From Oscillospiraceae bacterium (GTDB taxonomy: Bacteria > Bacillota > Clostridia > Oscillospirales > CAG-272), in contig SVTK01000003.1 in assembly GCA_015063805.1 (NCBI GenBank), positions 95,802 to 159,801 on the forward strand: 64,000 bases of DNA, in the 5' to 3' direction. Of this stretch, positions 16,320-24,253 are shown one piece after another. Position 1 is the first letter of the stretch; every line of letters begins with the position of its first letter. The translations under genes were made by a program, and so were the position numbers. The notes beneath the pieces are model-generated. The model was not told where the DNA came from, made no database searches, and saw only the letters and a program-made list of their open reading frames with translations.

Positions 16320-17252
16320 ATGGACAGAAATTTGAAAACAAAAATTGCCTTTTTTTATCACACCTGCGGTATGACCCAGGAGGAGATTGCGGCAAGGCTG
16401 TCGCTAACCAGGCAAAAAGTCAATGCCGTGATCGGAATGTTGAAAGAGGAGGGGATCGTTTCCATTACCATCTGCGGCAATGACGATGGCTGTGTTGAAC
16501 TGGAATGTGCGCTGGAGCAAAAGTTCGGGTTGCCCCGCGCGTTGGTTGCACCTTCTTATGATGATCCTGCTGTGACATTGCTGAAGGTGGCCAACACAGC
16601 GGCGCAGTATCTGGAACAGGTGATTGGCAGCGGCGATCGGGTGGGCGTTTCCTGGGGGCGCACTCTGCGCACGGTCGTGAGGGAAATGAGGTTCCGGAAA
16701 AAGAAGAATTGTCTGGTGGTTCAGCTGATGGGGGCGCAGTCGATGGAGGGGCACGGGACGAAGTCTGATGATATCGTTCGCTCACTGGCGGAGAAGCTGG
16801 ATTGTCCCAATTATCTGCTATATGCTCCGGTTTTGGTGTCCCGCAGGGAAACCCGGGCACTGCTGGCGGAAGAAAAACCGATCCGCCACGCCTTTGCCAT
16901 GATGCGAGAATGCAATATCGGCGTCTTCGGTATTGGAGCTGTTTGCGAGGATGCACCGATGCATCGGTTGGGCTATCTTTCGGATGGTGATATCGCACAG
17001 CTTCGACGGGATGGCTTTGTTGCCGATATCGGGCTCAACCCTGTTCGGGCGGATGGATCCATGGACGGCTGTTTCCTTAGCGAACGGCTGATTAATGCTG
17101 ATGCAGAGACTATTCGCGGGATGGAAAACGCGATCGGTATTGCCTCGGGAATCGAAAAAGCCGAGGCAGTAGCTGCAGTACTGCGCTCAGGACTGCTGAA
17201 TACGCTGATCATTGACCGTGCCTTGGCTGAGGCGGTTCTTGCCAATCAATGA
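16320..17252 (+). CDS. SorC/DeoR-type sugar-binding transcriptional regulator
   Basis: 310 residues. An N-terminal helix-turn-helix (MTQEEIAARLSLTRQKVNAVI, residues about 18-38) is followed by the SorC/CggR effector-binding domain, with GDRVGVSWGRTLRTVV, VQLMGAQS, GIGAVCED and DGCFLSE. Such proteins bind phosphorylated sugars or sugar acids and control the adjacent catabolic genes. The start at 16320 follows AAAGGA; the longer frame from 16137 overlaps the promoter. It is the first gene of an operon with a 2-hydroxyacid dehydrogenase and a class II aldolase, which are its presumed targets. Confidence 0.88.
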   Translation: MDRNLKTKIAFFYHTCGMTQEEIAARLSLTRQKVNAVIGMLKEEGIVSITICGNDDGCVELECALEQKFGLPRALVAPSYDDPAVTLLKVANTAAQYLEQVIGSGDRVGVSWGRTLRTVVREMRFRKKKNCLVVQLMGAQSMEGHGTKSDDIVRSLAEKLDCPNYLLYAPVLVSRRETRALLAEEKPIRHAFAMMRECNIGVFGIGAVCEDAPMHRLGYLSDGDIAQLRRDGFVADIGLNPVRADGSMDGCFLSERLINADAETIRGMENAIGIASGIEKAEAVAAVLRSGLLNTLIIDRALAEAVLANQ

Positions 17253-17270
17253 TAAGGAGAATGGAAAACT

Positions 17271-18305
17271 ATGAAGATTTTTTTTACCGCAGAATATGAT
17301 CCCGCTGAGCTTGAACCCCTGTATGCGTTCGGCGAGGTGCTCATGGATGGCTGGGCAAAGGGGCTGCCAAATCTCACGGAAGAGGAGCTTTTGGCAAAAA
17401 CGGCGGATGCAGATATGATCATCACAACTTTTGATGAGATTACCCGTGCCGTGATTGAAAACGCCAAAAATCTCAAGCTGATCGCCTGCACCCGGGCAAC
17501 GCCGGTGAATATCGATACCGCGGCTGCCCGGGAGAGGGGGATTCCCGTCCTGTTCACCCCCGGACGGAATTCGGATGCCACCGCTGAGCTGACTATTGGG
17601 CTGATGCTGTCCATTGCCCGGAAGATTCCCATGGCGTATGCCGCATTGAAGGCAGGGCAATACACAGCAGCTTCTGCTCACGAAAAAAAGACGAAGGAAG
17701 GCCTGCGCAAGGATGTGTTCTGGGGTGTGGGAGAGGATTCTCCCTATGCGGTGTTCAAGGGCTGTGAATTGAAAAATAAAACCCTGAGTATCATTGGCTA
17801 TGGCAGTATTGGCAGACGGGTGGGCAGAATCGCTCGTGCATTTGGCATGGAGCTGCTGGTTTGTGATCCGTATGTCGGGGAAATTGATGTGGAGGAGATC
17901 GGTGTCAGAAAGGCGCTCAGCTTGAAGCAGGCCATGACAGAGGGGGATTTTGTGACCTGTCACCTCAAAGTGACACCGGAAACCGAAGGATGCATCAGCC
18001 GGGAGATGATTGCCTGCATGAAGCCCACCGCCTATCTGATCAACGCCTCCAGAAGTGCGATTCTGGATGAAGGAGCGCTGGTAGAGGCTCTGCGGGAGAA
18101 GCGCATCGCAGGCGCCGCATTGGATGTGTACGAAAAAGAGCCGATCCCCGCGGATCACCCTTATCTCACCGAGCTGGACAATGTGGTGGTGACACCCCAT
18201 ATTGCAGGTGCCAGCATTGAGGTGCTGACCAACCACACCCGTATGATCGTGGGCGAGGTGCGCCGCTTCCTGCAGGGGGAGCAGCTGCTTTACCGATATT
18301 GCTGA
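17271..18305 (+). CDS. D-isomer-specific 2-hydroxyacid dehydrogenase
   Basis: A 344-residue NAD-dependent oxidoreductase. The nucleotide motif GYGSIG is at 176-181 with D199 at the end of the second strand, which favours NAD over NADP. Catalytic Arg261 (NASRS), Glu290 (EKEP) and His310 (TPHIAG) are all present. An unusual insertion around 135-158 (HEKKTKEGLRKDVFWGVGED) lies between the substrate and cofactor domains. AAGGAG precedes the ATG. The partner aldolase starts about 20 bp downstream, so the pair likely converts a sugar acid to smaller products. The substrate is unknown; phosphoglycerate is unlikely given the context. Confidence 0.88.
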   Translation: MKIFFTAEYDPAELEPLYAFGEVLMDGWAKGLPNLTEEELLAKTADADMIITTFDEITRAVIENAKNLKLIACTRATPVNIDTAAARERGIPVLFTPGRNSDATAELTIGLMLSIARKIPMAYAALKAGQYTAASAHEKKTKEGLRKDVFWGVGEDSPYAVFKGCELKNKTLSIIGYGSIGRRVGRIARAFGMELLVCDPYVGEIDVEEIGVRKALSLKQAMTEGDFVTCHLKVTPETEGCISREMIACMKPTAYLINASRSAILDEGALVEALREKRIAGAALDVYEKEPIPADHPYLTELDNVVVTPHIAGASIEVLTNHTRMIVGEVRRFLQGEQLLYRYC

Positions 18306-18326
18306 ATGATGACAGGGAGAGAAAAG

Positions 18327-18986
18327 ATGATGGATATGCAATACGCAAAACAAATTCAGGCGGAAGTTTGCCGCACGGCCAAGGAGATGGCCGATGCAGG
18401 GCTGACCGCCGGAACGTGGGGGAATATCTCGGGCAGAATCGATGACAGCCACATGGCAATCACCCCCTCGGGAATGGACTATTCCCGCCTTGTGCCCGAG
18501 CAGATGGTTGTTGTCAATCTGCATACGCTGGCTTATGAAGGAGATCTGAAGCCTTCAATTGAAGCACCGATTCATGCCAGAATTCTGCTGAGTAAGCCTC
18601 ACATCGGGGGGATCGTGCACGTTCATTCCTCCAAGGCGTTAGCCGTTGCTGTGACAAGAAAGGGGATTCCTCCCATTTGCGATGATCAGGTACAGATCCT
18701 TGGTGGGGATATCCGCTGTGCAGCTTATACCTATCCCGGAACGGAGGAAATGGCAGAGAGTGTACTGGCGGCATTGAATGAACGGAACGGCGCGCTGATT
18801 GCTAATCACGGTTCCATTGCCATTGGCAGAAATCTCAAGGAGGCGCTGGTAGGCGTCACGGTGTTGGAGAAAACGGCGCAGATTTGGATCGACGTGCAGG
18901 CGTTGGGGGGCGCGGTGGAGATTTCAGCAGAGGATTGTGCATATTACCACGACTTTTTTATGAATAAATACGGCCAGGGGAAGTAA
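18327..18986 (+). CDS. Class II aldolase/adducin family protein
   Basis: 219 residues of the fuculose-phosphate aldolase/ribulose-5-phosphate 4-epimerase fold. The zinc ligands H98, H100 (HVHSS) and H161 (NHGS) and the catalytic E79 (EAPIHARI) are all in place, and GTWGNISGR near residue 30 is the phosphate-binding loop. It probably cleaves or decarboxylates a phosphorylated sugar or sugar acid made by the dehydrogenase upstream. The start at 18327 follows AGGGAGAG; an in-frame ATG at 18306 lies right behind the previous stop. No kinase is encoded with it. Confidence 0.87.
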   Translation: MMDMQYAKQIQAEVCRTAKEMADAGLTAGTWGNISGRIDDSHMAITPSGMDYSRLVPEQMVVVNLHTLAYEGDLKPSIEAPIHARILLSKPHIGGIVHVHSSKALAVAVTRKGIPPICDDQVQILGGDIRCAAYTYPGTEEMAESVLAALNERNGALIANHGSIAIGRNLKEALVGVTVLEKTAQIWIDVQALGGAVEISAEDCAYYHDFFMNKYGQGK

Positions 18987-19035
18987 ACCTCGTTGCGGAT
19001 AAAAAGGAAATGCGGCCGGAATCGTTGTTTTTCTC

Positions 19036-19064
19036 TTGCCAAAGGAAAAAATATATGCTATACT
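19036..19064 (+). promoter_or_regulatory. Promoter of the M42 peptidase
   Basis: TTGCCA (19036-19041), 17-bp spacer, TATACT (19059-19064). A diverged second copy is at 15829-15857. Confidence 0.82.
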
Positions 19065-19108
19065 GAGTTTACTGAGGCGCGTCCCAATTCACTATAATGA
19101 GGTGTATG

Positions 19109-20158
19109 ATGATTTTTTCTGTTGACCAATCCTATCTGACCGAGGCTTTCCGCCGCATTGTGTCGGTCCCCAGCCCTGTGGGCTATTCCCGGGAGCTCAA
19201 TCCAGTGCTGGCCGAGATGGCGGCCGAGTTGGGGCTTGCGGTGACTGCGGTGACTTACGATAACAAATCCACGGCGTACATCACCATCGACGGCGAGGAT
19301 AACAGCAAAACGGTGCTCATCGGTGCCCATGCCGACACCATCGGTCTGATGGTGCGCTCTATTGAGGCCAACGGGATGCTCAAGATCAGACGGTTGGGCG
19401 GTGTCAGCTTCACCAGCATGGAAGGCGAGACGGTGACGGTGCACACCCGTGACGGCAGAGCATACACGGGCCTGGTGATCTGTCGGGCGCACTCCGTCCA
19501 TGTCTTTGAGGAGGCACGCACCCTGGAGCGCGATGAAGAATCCATTCGCATTCTGTTGGATGAGGATGTGCATTGTGCCGAAGATGTTCGTGCCCTGGGC
19601 ATTCGCAACGGCGACGTGATTTCCGTTGATCCCCGGTGTCAGATTACCGAAAAGGGTTATGTCAAGTCTCGGTTTATCGATGACAAAGGCGCCATTGCCT
19701 GCTGCTATACCGCGCTGAAATACCTGGCTGAGCATGGGCTTCGCCCCAGGCACAGAACTGTTTTTGCCTTCCCCTACTGCGAAGAGGTGGGGTTGGGCGG
19801 TGCTTATGTACCTGAAGGCGTGTCCGAGTATCTTGCGGTGGACATCGGTCTGATCGGCCCGGAACTGGAGGGCAATGAGCGCTCGGTGAGCATTTGCGCA
19901 AGAGATGCGAGCATTCCCTATGACTACGATCTGATTACCCGGCTGATCGAATGTGCCGAGCGGGCGGAATGCAGCTATGCGGTGGATCTGTACTATCGTT
20001 ACGGCAGTGATGCCGGTGCAGCAGTGCGGGGCGGCAACAATCTGCGCCACGCAGTCTTCGGCATGGCGGTCTACTGCAGCCACGGCATGGAGCGCACCCA
20101 TATTGACGGTCTGGTGAATACCACGGGCCTTCTGCTGGCCTATCTGCTGGAGAAGTAA
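19109..20158 (+). CDS. M42 family metallopeptidase (glutamyl/endo-glucanase-like aminopeptidase)
   Basis: A 349-residue cytosolic dinuclear-metal aminopeptidase. Ligands and catalytic residues are visible: H74 and D76 (GAHADT), D191/D192 (IDDKGA), E225/E226 (CEEVG), D245 (AVDIG) and a late His in YCSHGMERTH. The opening MIFSVDQSYL...VSVPSPVGY is typical of the family. GAGGTG a few bases upstream supports the ATG at 19109 over in-frame ATGs at 19106 and 19097. It has its own promoter. It likely trims peptides in the cytosol; large tetrahedral complexes are known for this family. Confidence 0.92.
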   Translation: MIFSVDQSYLTEAFRRIVSVPSPVGYSRELNPVLAEMAAELGLAVTAVTYDNKSTAYITIDGEDNSKTVLIGAHADTIGLMVRSIEANGMLKIRRLGGVSFTSMEGETVTVHTRDGRAYTGLVICRAHSVHVFEEARTLERDEESIRILLDEDVHCAEDVRALGIRNGDVISVDPRCQITEKGYVKSRFIDDKGAIACCYTALKYLAEHGLRPRHRTVFAFPYCEEVGLGGAYVPEGVSEYLAVDIGLIGPELEGNERSVSICARDASIPYDYDLITRLIECAERAECSYAVDLYYRYGSDAGAAVRGGNNLRHAVFGMAVYCSHGMERTHIDGLVNTTGLLLAYLLEK

Positions 20159-20202
20159 AAGGAAAAGCGGTGCCACGCTGATGCGCGGCACCGCTTTTCC
20201 TT
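20159..20202. terminator. Bidirectional terminator
   Basis: 16-bp perfect stem (20159-20174 with 20187-20202) between the convergent peptidase and phosphopantetheinyl transferase genes. It overlaps the stop codon of the latter. Confidence 0.88.
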
Positions 20203-20755
20203 ACGGGAGCAGTTCGTGCAGAATAAATTCCGCCGTGTCACCGCACAGGCAGAGTGCATATCCTTCATCGAAGGGGATATGCACCATGGCACAGGCCGGG
20301 GGCGGAGGGGTAAATTCCCCGCAGGAGATCACCGAAACCCGGGAGAATCCGGCGGCAACACCCTGTCCGGTGAGCTTGACATAGCTTTCCTTCGCCGTCC
20401 AAAGGGCGAAAAATGCATCAGGGTGCGCGTCAAGGTAGGCAATCTCTTCGGGATGGAAGAAGCGCCGGGCGATGCCGCCTTCCCGGATGGGTTTGATCTG
20501 CTGAAGGTCGATGCCCACGGGCGCGGCAGAAAAGGCGCAGACCCAGATCCCCCCGCTGTGGCTGACGGAAAAGTGCAGCTCGGGGGCGTGGAGGAAGCAT
20601 GGTTTCCCCCCTTCAGCGCGGTCAAGGGTGAGGTCGGGCAGGGAACGGCCGATCCCGGCGCAGTGGGCCTCCGCGGCTTTCTGCAGAAGCCGGTGTGACT
20701 CACCAGCCGTTTTCTCGGAAAAACCGCGGCAGATGTAAAGATGAATTGCCGGCAT
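20201..20755 (-). CDS. 4'-phosphopantetheinyl transferase, Sfp type
   Basis: 184 residues. Transfers the phosphopantetheine arm of CoA to a carrier-protein serine. Motifs FSVSHSGG, VGIDLQ and WTAKESYVKLTG contain the Mg and CoA contact residues of the Sfp/AcpT family. It is shorter than Sfp (about 224), nearer the size of minimal clostridial forms. No polyketide, peptide synthetase or acyl carrier gene is in the window, so its partner is elsewhere. GGAGGG precedes the ATG at 20755. Confidence 0.88.
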   Translation of the reverse strand: MPAIHLYICRGFSEKTAGESHRLLQKAAEAHCAGIGRSLPDLTLDRAEGGKPCFLHAPELHFSVSHSGGIWVCAFSAAPVGIDLQQIKPIREGGIARRFFHPEEIAYLDAHPDAFFALWTAKESYVKLTGQGVAAGFSRVSVISCGEFTPPPPACAMVHIPFDEGYALCLCGDTAEFILHELLP

Positions 20756-20782
20756 CGTATCCCTCCTTCCTTGCTTTTCTTC

Positions 20783-20811
20783 AGTATATCACAGATCTGC
20801 CTTTCCCGCAA
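20783..20811 (-). promoter_or_regulatory. Promoter of the phosphopantetheinyl transferase
   Basis: Minus strand TTGCGG (20811-20806), 17-bp spacer, TATACT (20788-20783). Confidence 0.7.
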
Positions 20812-20844
20812 GAGCAAAAAATGCGGAAAATTTCACTTTCCCCC

Positions 20845-20873
20845 TTGTCAGACGGGAGCGTTTGTGCTATACT
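20845..20873 (+). promoter_or_regulatory. Promoter of the THF riboswitch-folT transcript
   Basis: TTGTCA (20845-20850), 17-bp spacer, TATACT (20868-20873), just upstream of the riboswitch. Confidence 0.82.
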
Positions 20874-20885
20874 ATAGAAAACTAC

Positions 20886-20993
20886 ACAGAGTAGGCGAAT
20901 GCGCGTTTAGTGCCGAGCGGACGGGGAGTTGCCGCACGGACGAAGATCGGATCGGGGAACCGGTCCCGCGGTGCATTCCCCGCATCCCGCTGT
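20886..20993 (+). ncRNA. Tetrahydrofolate (THF) riboswitch
   Basis: The stretch matches the THF riboswitch core: AGAGTAGGCGAATGCGCGTT then TAGTGCC near the 5' side, GGGGAGTTGCCGCAC and GGACGAAG in the middle, and GCGGTGCATTC...GCATCCCGCT closing the 3' side. P1 pairs ACAG (20886-20889) with CTGT (20990-20993). It precedes a folate-type ECF transporter gene, the classical location. Downstream, CCTCCC (21010-21015) can pair with the folT Shine-Dalgarno GGGAGG (21047-21052), which implies translational control. Confidence 0.88.
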
Positions 20994-21009
20994 ATCATAA
21001 CGGAGCCAT

Positions 21010-21052
21010 CCTCCCGAATGCTGCACAGGATACCTGTCTGAATTTTGGGAGG
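21010..21052 (+). promoter_or_regulatory. Ribosome-binding-site sequestering hairpin of the THF riboswitch
   Basis: CCTCCC at 21010-21015 is the exact complement of GGGAGG at 21047-21052, which lies 7 bases before the folT ATG. There is no T run after the hairpin, so control is probably at translation initiation. Confidence 0.7.
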
Positions 21053-21059
21053 TATTTTG

Positions 21060-21770
21060 ATGAAGAAAAACAAACGCGATCTCACCCTGTTCCGCACGCC
21101 CCTGACACCCTCTTATTGGCGGCTGGCCTTCGGTGAGTGCCGCTCACTGAAAATGATCACCCTGACGGCTATTCTGGTGGCTATCTGCGGGATACTGGAC
21201 ATTTTCTTCATCCCCATTGTCAACGCCAACGTACTGCAGATCAAGTTTTCCTTCTTTGCCATTGCCCTGTGCGCCATGGTGTGCGGGCCTGTGCTGGCTG
21301 TTCCCGCAGGCTTTCTCATTGATACTATCGGCTTTCTGTTGGGGGGCAACCTGGCAGGAGGCTACTTCTTCGGCTATGCCATTTCCTCCATTTGTTCCTG
21401 CGTGATTTTTGCCCTCTTCTTCTACCGGGCGAAGCGGATTACCGTTCTGCGGACGGCGCTGGCAAAGCTGGCGGTGAGCACGGCGGTCAATGTCTTCCTG
21501 GGCTCGGTGTGGCGGCAGATCATGGTGGGGAAGGGGTATTGGTATTACGTTGGTCTTGCTGCAGTCAAAAATGCCGCCCTGCTGCCCCTTGAGGTGGCGG
21601 TGCTGATCATTTTCCTCGGGCGGATGATGCCCCTGCTCAAGCGGGCGAAGATCATCTCCCCCGAGGCGGAATTCTCCATGACCCGGCGGGATGTGATCAC
21701 CACGGTGATCATCGGCGTGGTGGGCATTGCTGCCCTGGTCGCCTATGTGGTATGGAAGCTGCAGAAATGA
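21060..21770 (+). CDS. folT: ECF transporter substrate-binding component, folate type
   Basis: A 236-residue membrane S-component of an energy-coupling factor transporter, with about six hydrophobic helices. The first includes ITLTAILVAICGILD, and the conserved stretch with GFLIDTIGFLLGG and YFFGYAISS resembles FolT. Its folate specificity is supported mainly by the THF riboswitch in its leader. The EcfA/A'/T energising module is not in the window, as is normal for group II ECF systems. The ATG at 21060 follows TTTTGGGAGG. A 35-residue N-terminal soluble extension is longer than in typical FolT. Confidence 0.88.
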   Translation: MKKNKRDLTLFRTPLTPSYWRLAFGECRSLKMITLTAILVAICGILDIFFIPIVNANVLQIKFSFFAIALCAMVCGPVLAVPAGFLIDTIGFLLGGNLAGGYFFGYAISSICSCVIFALFFYRAKRITVLRTALAKLAVSTAVNVFLGSVWRQIMVGKGYWYYVGLAAVKNAALLPLEVAVLIIFLGRMMPLLKRAKIISPEAEFSMTRRDVITTVIIGVVGIAALVAYVVWKLQK

Positions 21771-21835
21771 TCGAACCGGTTTGACGATTTGTCACAGAGA
21801 AGACAGCCAAAACCGTTTTTGAAGATACAAAGCGT

Positions 21836-21873
21836 AAAAGGGTATTGCGTGAATCGGCGCAATGCCCTTTTTT
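21836..21873 (+). terminator. Intrinsic terminator after folT
   Basis: 14-bp stem AAAAGGGTATTGCG / CGCAATGCCCTTTT (21836-21849, 21858-21871) containing one G-U pair, followed by TT. Confidence 0.88.
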
Positions 21874-21926
21874 CGCCTGTCATGATATCTCCGGTCCGGA
21901 CATACATTGGCAGGGGAGGGATGAGG

Positions 21927-22316
21927 ATGGAGATCAAAATCAATGGAGAAGTGCGCCGGTTTGTGGGGGGCGAAGTGATCCTTTATGCCGAAACTGCGGT
22001 GCCCGCACTCCCGGAGGAGGGCAGGGGAGCGGTGCGTTTCAACCGCTTCTATCGGCAGGCAGCGGAGGCTTGGTTTACCCGCTGTGAAGGCATGACGGAA
22101 GAATTGTCCCCGGGGCGGTATTATGCCTCCCTTTGCTGCACTGCTGAGGACGGAGAGAAGGAGATCGGCGTGGGGGTGCATTTGCGCCTGTGTTTTCGCG
22201 GACGGATCTTAGCTGAGGAGAGCTGGGAACAGCGGTGGAAAATGCCGGGTGGACAGCTTCTGCCTCGGAAGCGGCAAAAACCGACAAAATCAAAAAGGCG
22301 GCAAGATTTGCCTTGA
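21927..22316 (+). CDS. Hypothetical protein
   Basis: 129 residues, not recognised. It begins MEIKINGEVRRFVGGEVILYAETAVP; the middle has FNRFYRQAAEAWFTRCEG, and the C-terminus is very basic (RKRQKPTKSKRRQDLP). The run of beta-like strands, helix, then strands (YYASLCCTAEDGEKEIGVGVHLRLCF) resembles DUF3298/RsiV-type small domains, but this is a guess. No signal peptide. The ATG at 21927 has GGGGAGG six bases upstream; another ATG lies at 21921. Its TGA overlaps the -35 box of the transketolase promoter. Confidence 0.65.
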   Translation: MEIKINGEVRRFVGGEVILYAETAVPALPEEGRGAVRFNRFYRQAAEAWFTRCEGMTEELSPGRYYASLCCTAEDGEKEIGVGVHLRLCFRGRILAEESWEQRWKMPGGQLLPRKRQKPTKSKRRQDLP

Positions 22317-22341
22317 CAATGCTGGCTTTTTGCGCTATAAT
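22313..22341 (+). promoter_or_regulatory. Consensus promoter of the transketolase operon
   Basis: TTGACA (22313-22318), 17-bp spacer, TATAAT (22336-22341). The -35 box contains the stop codon of the preceding gene. Confidence 0.92.
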
Positions 22342-22396
22342 AATGTGTGAATAATTTTCGACCTCAAAAGGATCGGAACAAAACAGGAGGATATTC

Positions 22397-23230
22397 ATGG
22401 AACAGGCTAAAATCAAAGCCCTGAAGCAGACCGCCGCCAAGGTGCGTCTCGGTGTGCTTGAGGCGGTTTTCAGCGCCAGCTCCGGCCATCCCGGCGGCTC
22501 GCTCTCGATTACCGATATTCTGACCTATCTCTATTTTGAAGAGATGAACATCAACCCCGCAGAACCCAAGATGGAGGGACGCGACCGTCTCGTTCTGTCC
22601 AAGGGTCACACCGCTCCCGCACTTTATTCTGTGCTGGCAAACCGCGGCTACTTCGACGTAGATCTGCTCAAGACCTTCCGTCAGGTAGACAGCATTCTGC
22701 AGGGCCATCCCGATATGAAGCACATCCCCGGCGTTGAGATGACCACCGGTTCTCTCGGCCTGGGCATTTCCGCTGCCTGCGGTATGGCACTGGCTGCCAA
22801 GATCGACGGCAAGGATTACCGCACCTACGCTATGCTGGGTGACGGTGAGACCCAGGAGGGTCAGGTTTGGGAGGCACTGATGTTCGGTGCGCACTACAAG
22901 CTGGACAACCTCTGCATCGTCATCGACTGGAACGGCCTGCAGATCGACGGCCGCATCACCGATGTTATGAATCCCACCCCCTATGACAAGAAGCTCGAGG
23001 CCTTCGGCTGGAATGTGATTTCCATCGACGGTCACGATTTTGAGCAGATCGCCGCTGCATTTGATGCTGCCAAGGCCTGCAAGGGTAAGCCCACCGCCAT
23101 CATCGCCACTACCACCAAGGGTAAGGGCGTCTCCTTCATGGAGGATCAGGCTTCCTGGCACGGTACCGCACCCAATGCTGAGCAGTATGCACAGGCTGTT
23201 GCCGAGATCAAGGCAGCAGTCGCAGAGTGA
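22397..23230 (+). CDS. Transketolase, N-terminal subunit
   Basis: 277 residues: the thiamine-diphosphate-binding half of a split transketolase. The TPP motif starts at GDG (148-150) and ends with VIDWN near 179; SGHPGGSLSITDIL (residues 29-42) and LSKGHTAPALY are typical. Together with the next gene it forms one transketolase for the non-oxidative pentose phosphate pathway, as in many Clostridia and archaea. ACAGGAGGA precedes the ATG. Confidence 0.95.
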   Translation: MEQAKIKALKQTAAKVRLGVLEAVFSASSGHPGGSLSITDILTYLYFEEMNINPAEPKMEGRDRLVLSKGHTAPALYSVLANRGYFDVDLLKTFRQVDSILQGHPDMKHIPGVEMTTGSLGLGISAACGMALAAKIDGKDYRTYAMLGDGETQEGQVWEALMFGAHYKLDNLCIVIDWNGLQIDGRITDVMNPTPYDKKLEAFGWNVISIDGHDFEQIAAAFDAAKACKGKPTAIIATTTKGKGVSFMEDQASWHGTAPNAEQYAQAVAEIKAAVAE

Positions 23231-23253
23231 TCACGAAAGGAAGGTATTTGACA

Positions 23254-24198
23254 ATGGCTGAAAAGATTGCAACCAGAGAGGCCTACGGCAACGCGCTGGC
23301 AGAGTTTGGCGAAAAATATCCGAATTTTGTGGTGCTTGATGCTGACCTCGCCGCCGCTACCAAGACCGGCGTTTTCAAGAAAAAGTTCCCCGAGCGTTTC
23401 TTCGACTGCGGTATTGCCGAGGGCAATATGATGTCCGTGGCAGCAGGCCTTGCCGCTGCAGGCAAGATTCCCTTCGCTTCCACCTTCGCCATGTTTGCTG
23501 CGGGCCGTGCTTTCGAGCAGATCCGTAACTCCATCGGTTACCCTCACCTCAACGTAAAGATCGGCGCTACCCACGCCGGCATCACCGTTGGTGAGGACGG
23601 TGCTACCCACCAGTGCAACGAGGACCTGGCTACCATGCGTTCCATCCCCGGCATGACCATCATCAACCCCGCCGACGCCGTTGAAGCTCGCGCTGTAGTT
23701 GAGGCTGCCATCAACTATGTCGGCCCCGTTTACCTGCGCTTCGGCCGTTTGGCTATTCCGGTATTCAACGATGCCGCTACCTACAAGTTTGAGTGGGGCA
23801 AGGGCGTTCAGCTGGCTGAGGGTAAGGATGTGACCATCATCGCCACCGGCGTGATGGTTGACATGGCGCTCTCCGCTCGCGCAACCCTCGCTGCTGAGGG
23901 CATCGATGCCCGTGTGATCAACATTCACACCATCAAGCCCCTTGACCGCGAGATCGTTCTGGCCGCCGCCCGCGATACCGGTGCGCTGGTTGTCGCTGAG
24001 GAGCACAACATCATCGGCGGTTTGGGCTCCGCTGTGGCTGAGTGCCTCTGCGAGGCTTGCCCCGTGCCCATGATGCGCGTCGGTGTTGAGGATACCTTCG
24101 GCCGTTCTGGCAAGGTTCCCGCACTTCTTGAGTACTACGGCCTGACCCCCGCAAACATTGTGGCAAAGGCTAAGGCTGCCATTGCAATGAAGAAATAA
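23254..24198 (+). CDS. Transketolase, C-terminal subunit
   Basis: 314 residues: the pyrimidine-binding and C-terminal domains of split transketolase. The activating Glu lies in CGIAEGNMMSVAAGLA, FASTFAMFAAGRAFEQIR is the following conserved helix, and THAGITVGEDGATHQCNEDL lies in the substrate pocket. The C-terminal domain has HTIKPLD and VVAEEHNIIGGLGSAV. The start at 23254 (MAEKIATREAYG) has AAAGGAAGG nine bases upstream; the frame extends to 23227 without need. A strong terminator follows. Confidence 0.95.
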   Translation: MAEKIATREAYGNALAEFGEKYPNFVVLDADLAAATKTGVFKKKFPERFFDCGIAEGNMMSVAAGLAAAGKIPFASTFAMFAAGRAFEQIRNSIGYPHLNVKIGATHAGITVGEDGATHQCNEDLATMRSIPGMTIINPADAVEARAVVEAAINYVGPVYLRFGRLAIPVFNDAATYKFEWGKGVQLAEGKDVTIIATGVMVDMALSARATLAAEGIDARVINIHTIKPLDREIVLAAARDTGALVVAEEHNIIGGLGSAVAECLCEACPVPMMRVGVEDTFGRSGKVPALLEYYGLTPANIVAKAKAAIAMKK

Positions 24199-24210
24199 TT
24201 TACACAGATG

Positions 24211-24246
24211 GGCCGCGGAGGAGTTTTTCTCCGCGGCCTTTTTGGA
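24211..24246 (+). terminator. Intrinsic terminator after transketolase
   Basis: 10-bp GC-rich stem GGCCGCGGAG / CTCCGCGGCC (24211-24220, 24229-24238) followed by eight T-rich bases. The ribosome binding site of the next gene starts in its tail. Confidence 0.9.
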
Positions 24247-24253
24247 GGCAATG

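Noticed and set aside
20886..20993. Small coding gene upstream of folT
   Set aside because: The stretch matches the THF riboswitch core and has no good start or ribosome binding site.
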